From the NCBI GenBank assembly GCA_013339765.2, contig CM023449.1, positions 202,765,422 to 202,829,421 on the forward strand: a stretch of DNA of 64,000 bases, read 5' to 3'. This document shows positions 57,930-64,000 of this stretch, piece by piece (positions within the stretch are counted from its first letter, which is position 1; every line of letters starts with the position of its first letter). A program made the translations under genes and the position numbers. The notes below the pieces were generated by a model. It searched no databases, was not told where the DNA came from, and was given only the letters and a program-made list of their open reading frames with translations. The stretch is from Haemaphysalis longicornis. Lineage: Eukaryota; Arthropoda; Arachnida; Ixodida; Ixodidae.

Positions 57930-59075
57930 GCAACCTGACTTTGTGAAAAGTGTTTTAGAGGATTTTAAGCGCATTCCAAAAGGCCTGGCCTTTACTCATG
58001 AGTTGCCTCATGGTGATGTCATCCAGTTCTTGCACCTGAGTATTAAGGTGTTGCAGGGGCATGTGTGTTAATCTTTTTCACGTCGGTCTCGTAAAGAACT
58101 GTTACCGTATGATTCGCACACTCAAAGCTAGTTAAGCGGGCTATTGCCAGTCTCTGCCTAGAATCTGCCTTGCGGAAATCGTGCGCGCACATGTTGGAAT
58201 AAAGTTTAGAAAATCAGGTGCAGCGACTTTTGTCGGCTGGCTTCACTCTGTCGGTCGTGAATGCGGTGTCCGAAACCCTCCTTCAAAAATCGAAGACTAG
58301 TGAGCCTAGGACGAATGCGCAGCAAAAAAAAATGACAAGCGACCTGAAGTGGTCCCGTACCTACACAAGGTATCGCATAACCTAAAAAGGGTTCCGAGAA
58401 GGTACGGTGTCCCTGTAGTTTTTTCTACCCCGAGTAAGCTCGGCCAACTTTGCTCTTGCATTGCTACTAGTAACAAAAAGAGGGCTTGTGGAAAACGACA
58501 TGAAAAGCTGTTCGTTGACTGCGCTTTAGGGGCGGTTTATGGAATCCACCTCACCTGTGCAAAGTCCTACATCGGCCAAATTGGGACATGTTTGAACGAC
58601 CACCTAAGGAAGCATGCGTAAAATTTAAAAGTCTAATCATGGCACACATTTGACAACGCATTTTGATTCCTGCACAAACTGTGAGCCACGATTTTCCGAG
58701 ACAAAGATGCTCGGAAAAAGCAGATATCACAAGGCCTGAAAACTGCATGAAGATGTACGAGAAGTAACTGCGTTAGTGATACTTCGGTGGTATTGTTCAA
58801 ATTTGAGGGGCGGTTTTTAGATAAATTATTGCGTTGATGCTGTGGGCACTTCTATTGCGCATGTTATATTGCGCATGTAGTGATACTTCGGAGGTAGTGT
58901 TCAAATTTGATGGGCGATTTTTAGATAAATTCTTGCACTGATGCTCTGGGCACTTCTATTGCGCATGTCGGTATGTATGTATAAAAGCACGTTGCTGTCG
59001 TTGCTATTAAGCTGTTGGAAGTATAGCGCCTGTCCGTGTCTTCTTTCTTGTGTGTTGTGTATTTGAGCTACTCAG
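57930..59075 (+). mobile_element. Penelope-like element, plus-strand 5'-truncated copy (inverted partner)
   Basis: The 3' half of the same PLE family in opposite orientation. It starts at QPDFVKSVLEDFKRIPKGLA, continues through LAFTHELPHGDVIQFLHL and VVPYLHKVSHNLKRVPRRYG, and reaches KSYIGQIGTCLNDHLRKHA at about 58349-58621. Its last 80 bp mirror the outer end of the minus copy, so the two copies form inverted arms of roughly 1.1 kb around an RT-containing centre. It is independently decayed and carries a 104-bp tandem duplication near its end. Confidence 0.85.
58775..58968 (+). repeat. 104-bp tandem duplication in the PLE 3' UTR
   Basis: AGTGATACTTCGG starts at 58775 and again at 58879. The two units share TTCAAATTTGA, TTTTTAGATAAATT and GGGCACTTCTATTGCGCATG and differ at scattered bases. 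The minus PLE copy seems to hold only one unit. Confidence 0.75.
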
Positions 59076-59079
59076 TATG

Positions 59080-59710
59080 TTCGTAAACCTAAACCAACAC
59101 ACCCATCAACACGTTCTCCTTAACATCACGTCCTGTGTCGGTGACCCGGCCGGAAACCCACCATGTTGTGCTTGAAGATCTCGCGTTTCTCGATGTAGTC
59201 CGATACTCTGTTTTGTACGACGTGCTCAAATGCTTTTCCAATGCAGGATGTATGCGACATAGGCCTTATGTTGTGGGGGCCCAGAGGCTTGCCCGCTTTG
59301 GGGATCTGTATCACTGATGACGTTTTCCATTCAACAGGAACGTGTCCGCTTTACCAGGCCTGGTAGGCCGCTTTCGTCAGCGTTCTTACCGACTTAAAAT
59401 TCAGGTTGTGGAGGAGCTTTTTGGTGATCCCATCTGGTCCCCGGGCCGATCAGCCATTTAGGTTTTCTAGGGCCTCCCAGACGTCTTGTTCCAAGGTGGG
59501 CTCGTCCAGTCCGGGGAGCGCTTCGCCCTTGTACTCCGGGTAGTCCTCTTCTCCGCTTGTACGAAGGGGTAGGTAGTTATTCGTTAGCTCTTGTAGGATG
59601 TTGTCGTCTGTTAGTCCGTTCTTGCGCTGTTGATCTGGGATCCTGTCGATCAATATCTGTCGATTGATTTTGGTTTGCGTTACGTGGATGGAAGTTTGCG
59701 GAGATTCCAC
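59080..59710 (-). pseudogene. I-clade LINE, 5' part: linker and start of RT
   Basis: The upstream piece of the element at 53890-55910. Minus-strand stretches read QTKINRQILIDRIPDQQRKN, LPGLDEPTLEQDVWEALENL, then after a frame change IQIPKAGKPLGPHNIRPMSH, SCIGKAFEHVVQNRVSDYI and HNMVGFRPGHRHRTQDVM, the first RT blocks. The next RT block expected (DVLVLDLTKAFD) is found at 55850, on the far side of the PLE pair. Confidence 0.85.
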
Positions 59711-60123
59711 CTCCGTGCTCCCCCCGCCCCCCCCCCCCCCCCGCCTCTCATACGGCCGTCCAGTTGTGTGGATATTTCATTCTACTTCTGCTACCCTGGC
59801 ATACTTTTCTATTTCATGTTGAGGAGCGCGATTTTCTTGCGAAGTCTCCTATTGAGCTTATTCTTTTATCACTCTTTCTGAGCGCGTTTTTGCTTCTAGC
59901 AGGTTGCGCTAATTTATTATACACCGCTTTCGTACTCCACCGGTGCTTCAATTATTACAGAGGTCCTTTGCCCTGCAGTTCGGCGTAGATAGGCTGTGAT
60001 GATGATGATAATTACTTTGATGATGATGATAATTAGCGGTCACGCCGCCATGGCGTTATTACGTACGACCCAATAACTTTTCGACGTGAAGACTTTGCTG
60101 GAGATAGTTCGGCGTTGTATCAT
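59711..60123. other. No gene recognised; C run and GATGAT repeat
   Basis: A C run at 59727-59742 and a short GATGATGATGATAATT duplication at 59998-60035. The upstream LINE may extend here but no motif was read. Confidence 0.4.
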
Positions 60124-60333
60124 GACGCCCGGATGCGGTGGGCTTGACGTCCACCAAGCCACCACCTTGAATGTGCAGTTTGACGCCCGGATACATCCAC
60201 CAAGCCACCACCTTATGCACGCACGCACGAACGCGCACACACAAATGTACACAAAACACACGCATACTAACACGCACGCACGAAAATATCCACAGACACG
60301 CGCACGTGCACGCACACATACACACAGCACACG
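60124..60333. repeat. Short direct duplication followed by an AC/ACGC-rich tract
   Basis: GACGCCCGGAT with CCACCAAGCCACCACCTT occurs at 60124-60168 and, shortened, at 60182-60214. An alternating purine-pyrimidine tract of CACGCA/CACACA units follows to about 60333. Confidence 0.7.
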
Positions 60334-61281
60334 GCTGTAAAAGTACGAGCGGAGAGGAACGTAGTCCACCGTAACTATGTTAGGGCTGGGAGGCTATTGA
60401 GTGCTACTCTCCCCAAGCCAAATTTTTGAGACGGCAGAGTCCGTCGCGTGGCGTGGTTCCTGCGTGTGAGCGGCCCGGACGTTGTGTTCTTGCAATGAAA
60501 ACCCACGCATTTGTTATTTAGCAATGCGCACACAAATACAAGAAAGCCAAACTTAGGGTTAGGCATATGCGAGATCAATTTCTCTTGATGAAGTTTCCAA
60601 ACTTGCTTAGGCGCGAACGCCAGTGGCTCATCGGGTCATTTGCCCCAAGCGTTGTAGGCAACTCCATTCGAACCGCCATCACACCAGCAAACATCCAATA
60701 CAACTCGTGCGCGTAATGATCAGCCAGTTCAGTGTGGTTTGTAACCTATTTTCTGTAATGATCACCAAAGTCAGTCAGGCTTAGGCATTTTCCTAGGGCG
60801 GGTTTAGGGAGATATCTATTCAACCACTAGCTTATCCGCCTCTTCTGGTCTGTTTTTGTGCTTGCTCGCATTCTGTCAACCCTTCTTCTGTCTTTTCTCC
60901 TCACATGCGTTTCCCACTTTCTCAGTGGTTTCAAATATTCTTTCTCCGTCTCTTCCCGTTTTCTCTCTTCTTCCGCCCCCTTCTTCCTCTGTATCTACAG
61001 TCGCTCAGCCTATTTTTCGCATAGTTTCCTGACAGGCTCTTGACTCCTTGTCTTTCGTAGCTCTCTCGCGGTTTCTTTATCCGTCAGCTTTTCGCAGGCT
61101 TTCTGTTTTTTTCGAGCTTCCTGGACGACTTAAGAAAAATATATTCCCCACTTTTACGTCAGTTTTCTCAGTGTACCGGAAATATTCAACATTGTCACAA
61201 CCTCAATATTTTTTTGTGTATCTGTATGGTTTTCTATATTTGCAGATTTATTGACGAAGAAGAGGCAGTAAGCGACCTATA
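60334..61281. other. No gene recognised; pyrimidine-rich stretch
   Basis: A strongly T/C-rich block at about 60835-61110 could serve as a polypyrimidine region before the exon at about 61246. No other motif was seen. Confidence 0.4.
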
Positions 61282-61343
61282 ATGCAGCTAGTTACGCCAT
61301 TTCTTCTCCTTACCATATTTTTTATTGGACTGCTCAACCACTG
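61282..61343 (+). CDS. Possible signal-peptide exon of a secreted protein
   Basis: An ATG with A at -3 begins MQLVTPFLLLTIFFIGLLNH, a typical short signal peptide, and ends at a consensus donor CACTG|GTGAGT in phase 2. An acceptor-like TTTGCAG just upstream (ending 61245) could begin the 5' UTR part of the exon. Tick secreted-protein genes commonly put the signal peptide on its own exon. The phase does not match the carboxypeptidase exon at 6176, and that exon lies upstream anyway, so this would be a different gene. No matching downstream exon is certain. Confidence 0.4.
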
Positions 61344-62492
61344 GTGAGTCACATTTTGACGTTATGGTGTTTCGTTCAATCAAAACTTCCTTAAGTAAGC
61401 AGCGATATAAAATGAAATCTGAGTAAGGGGTGCGCAGCTATTGCTTAAAAATTGGTATGTGATAGCGTTGGCAGCAAAATACTCATTTTTTCGCGAATCA
61501 TGAGAGCGCGTTTGATTGTTAGACAAAAGCTAGGTATATGTACTCCCGTCTAGCTGGGTTTCGCTGAGCAACTACCCTGCAGAGTAGAGAATGATTAGTT
61601 TTTTGTAGATAGCACATATTTCCTTCTTAAGCCATTATGCATGTATCCCCTGTTGCAAAATTATTGTTGCAGTTCTGACCGATTTCATCGAAATGAAAGC
61701 TTAGGAAGTGCTTTAGCGGCTTATCGACAGAATGAAAGTGAATAAACAAGAGGAACACAAAGACTTGCCTATCCCAGGATATAGCTTTTCAACATACTAA
61801 TCAGAAATGTTCATCCCCTACAAGTACTCCGGACAGAATTTATCGACGGTTTGCCTCGGACGCGTCCCGCAACAGTTTGCAAATATTCGTTATTTTTGTG
61901 TGTATTGGTAACCATACAAGCTCCGGGTCAAATAAAGAGCGAGGGATACTGTTTGGTTTTGCTCAAGCTGTAGAGAAGAATAATTTTCATCGATGGAAGA
62001 CCCGGGTGTTTTAACAAGATTTCTGTTGGCGGCTGCCGTCTTGTTGTTTTGTGAAGTCAGCTTAGTTAACTAGATTCGCCCTTAGAGGTATTATTTCTCC
62101 ATACCTATCTCTTTGCCGTTAATTGTAAATTAGGCACAGTAATATGGTACAAAATTGTTTGGCGGCTTGCTCTACAAATTGCGGCCGTGATTGCAAGTTA
62201 CCAAGACTTGGTTCAAATAAAAGCATTTGGCAGAAACCCGTAGCACCCTTAGGTGCAGTACTATATTGCATGAGAAATGTTTCCGGGTAAGGCTTTTACA
62301 TCCACTACAGTTTGGTCCCGCGTCCTGGCGTTCGGAATCCCCTTAATTAGTGTTGAAACTAGCACAATAACACGGAGCGCAGGCAGAGAGACGAGTGGGG
62401 CGCCACAATGATTATCGCGCTTTTCGGGGATTACGTCACCGCTGGTTAAGGCAGAAAAGGAGGGAAGGTGGTTGAATTAGGCTGAAGCAAGG
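61344..62492. other. No gene recognised
   Basis: If the exon above is real this is intron. No coding motif or repeat signature was recognised. Confidence 0.4.
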
Positions 62493-62527
62493 AGTCGAGG
62501 CAGAAGCTAGGAGCTTCTGCCTCGACT
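62493..62527. repeat. Perfect 16-bp palindrome
   Basis: AGTCGAGGCAGAAGCT and AGCTTCTGCCTCGACT separated by AGG. An isolated perfect hairpin with no poly-T run or partner element recognised. Confidence 0.85.
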
Positions 62528-62659
62528 GAGCCGGCGGCACCTCCGGTAAATGGTATCTGTCCACGAGGTGGCTGTTTGGTTGCCCAACCATTGGCTTGCA
62601 CTGGTGATGCGCTCTTTTCTTCTGTTTTCTTTTACTTAAGAATTTTACGCATTGAAGTA

Positions 62660-63030
62660 TGTATATTGGTGACCCCGATTTGGTTGCAACGCCACTACCT
62701 TGGATTTTATTTTGGTGCATAGGGCATTTGCGTTCGATCTCAAATGCGGTCAATCTGAAGTGCCACCACTTAAGAATACGGAGCACCTGGAGCGCCTGCG
62801 CTCCGATGCTACTGTTCTCGAACGCAATAGGAAATTTATTCACTTGCCAGGGGTCTTTACAAAGCAGTGTAGAGTGGTCTGACAGCCTAGTAGGGCCTGT
62901 AAACGGAAAAGTTGAGTTCAATAGGGTACATGAGACTTTGATTGAGGCATTCGACTCCCCTTACTTCATCTTCCAAAAGCCCCCTGTGCCTCAGGCCTAT
63001 TTCTAAATAAAGTCCTTCATTCATTCATAT
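62660..63030 (+). repeat. Probable retroelement 3' end with (TTCA)n tail
   Basis: The sequence ends GCCTATTTCTAAATAAAGTC then CTTCATTCATTCAT. An AATAAAGT signal running directly into a short TTCA repeat is typical of a non-LTR retroelement 3' end. No protein family was recognised in the overlapping frames on either strand (62659-63006 plus, 62436-62921 minus). Confidence 0.4.
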
Positions 63031-64000
63031 ATAGCATAGGTATTAGCATAGAACACGGGTACGCGGTACGTGACAAAGACTGAAAAACCTATTTGGTACA
63101 AAAAGAACCACCTTGCTCTGCATTGAAATGGCGGCCGGTAATAATAATGCAAAACAAATCACGATATATTACTTACAAAAGTCCTTCCTTACTTTAGTCT
63201 CTGAAACTTTGCTTTTTGATTCTTTACACGACCGCAGCTACGGCACCCATACCTTCTTTTAAAATTTTGCCCTTCACCGAACTTTGGACGCAATATTCCG
63301 GTGTGTTTTTTTTTTACTAATGGCTACAAGTCAATAATTCAAATACTCAAGAGAAGCTATTGGTTATACCGCGTTCTATACATTCGGTGGTTAACAAAAA
63401 CAAGGAGGGGTGGTACACGGCAGAGAATTGCTCGAATTTTTGCATTTCAGGGAAGATGTAACTCTGTTAAAATAGTGAAAATTCCGAAATCAGAATGCCC
63501 TTTCGGGCCTGCCTTGACTTTTTACAGGTTTTCAGGTCGAGTATATGCCAAGGGCTGTAGTCATTGGGATGGAAGAAATCAGGGTGAGGACACCAATTTA
63601 TTCTCTAATAAAATAAAGATAATGCCTTCTTAAAAGGATCGATTTTCGATAGAAACAAAAATAGCCAGTTAACAATGAGCCTTTGACCTAATGTTTGCCC
63701 ATTAGGTCTTGACAAATACGTACTAAATTTAGAAAATTATTAGCGACTTCCTTCATTTGTACGAAGGAAGCAACGGTGGCTTCCTTCGGATCGGATCAGA
63801 TGTCGAATGAAACACGGATGCCGAATGAAACACGGAAGCAAAGTTGTGCGGATTGGTGTGTGTTTTTCTGCCACAACCGACGTCGCACCTGTAACATTTA
63901 TCTACATCCTTTCATTCACCTATTTTTATTTGTTTTTATTTTCAGATACCTTACAAGTCCCTTGGCAAGGGCATTGAGTAAGGGGGGTTAACAAAGGCAT
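63031..64000. other. No gene recognised with confidence
   Basis: A 110-codon plus-strand frame at 63301-63633 includes ALTFYRFSGRVYAKGC but too few cysteines for a clear domain. The rest is AT-rich. Confidence 0.4.

Noticed and set aside
62436..62921. A 161-codon minus-strand frame
   Set aside because: No family motif, overlaps a frame on the other strand, contains the perfect palindrome, and lies over a probable retroelement 3' end.
63451..63583. Possible Kunitz-like exon (ALTFYRFSGRVYAKGCSHWD) with acceptor and donor-like ends, possibly paired with the signal exon at 61282
   Set aside because: Only three cysteines with spacing unlike the Kunitz pattern, and the splice phase does not fit the signal exon. 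Too weak to annotate.

Overview
The window looks like a piece of a hard-tick (Ixodida, probably metastriate) nuclear genome. It holds multi-exon genes with GT-AG introns of 6 kb and 13 kb, arthropod-type retroelements, and at least seven tRNA-headed SINEs that match the tick Ruka type (tRNA-like head, conserved body, ATCA/CAAT tail). A 100-N scaffold gap lies at 29536-29635. Nothing bacterial or viral was seen.

Host genes are sparse. The one nearly complete gene is a plus-strand serine carboxypeptidase (peptidase S10, vitellogenic carboxypeptidase/CPVL-like). Its exons are at about 6176-6348, 12441-12774 and 25880-26680, with a polyadenylation signal at 26837. Ser, Asp and His of the triad are all present. 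The signal-peptide exon was not found, and the last exon carries a one-base frame disruption near 26141-26155. A minus-strand first exon of a PM20D2-like M20 peptidase lies at 38840-39071. Weaker items are a THAP-type zinc-finger exon (35597-35723), a possible last exon of a membrane protein (40209-40457, minus) and a signal-peptide-like exon (61282-61343).

Most of the rest is transposable elements, by region. (1) 1.7-5.8 kb: a Tc1/mariner-like MITE, a foldback element, and a LINE endonuclease fragment cut by a SINE. (2) 9.2-11.4 kb: a minus-strand BEL/Pao LTR element with internal deletion. (3) 13.3-25.4 kb, inside the second carboxypeptidase intron: a plus-strand CR1/Jockey-like LINE, then a minus-strand CR1/L2-like LINE split by three independent insertions (a SINE, an I-clade LINE, and a TTAA-flanked DNA transposon that itself contains another TIR element). 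Its ORF1 begins with a 2A-like motif. (4) 27.7-29.4 kb: a second, inverted copy of that inner TIR element. (5) 30.3-35.1 kb: two TIR elements, one with a 7-bp target duplication and nested SINE and pogo-like inserts. (6) 44.3-48.1 kb: a long palindrome and a diverged direct duplication. (7) 53.3-59.7 kb: an RTE-like 3' end, then a minus-strand I-clade LINE interrupted by a head-to-head pair of Penelope-like elements with reverse transcriptase and GIY-YIG domains.

The genes form no operon or pathway. The main interest is the stratigraphy of nested insertions inside and beside the carboxypeptidase gene. Coordinates of repeats are by eye; identities and clade names come from motif recognition, not from searches.
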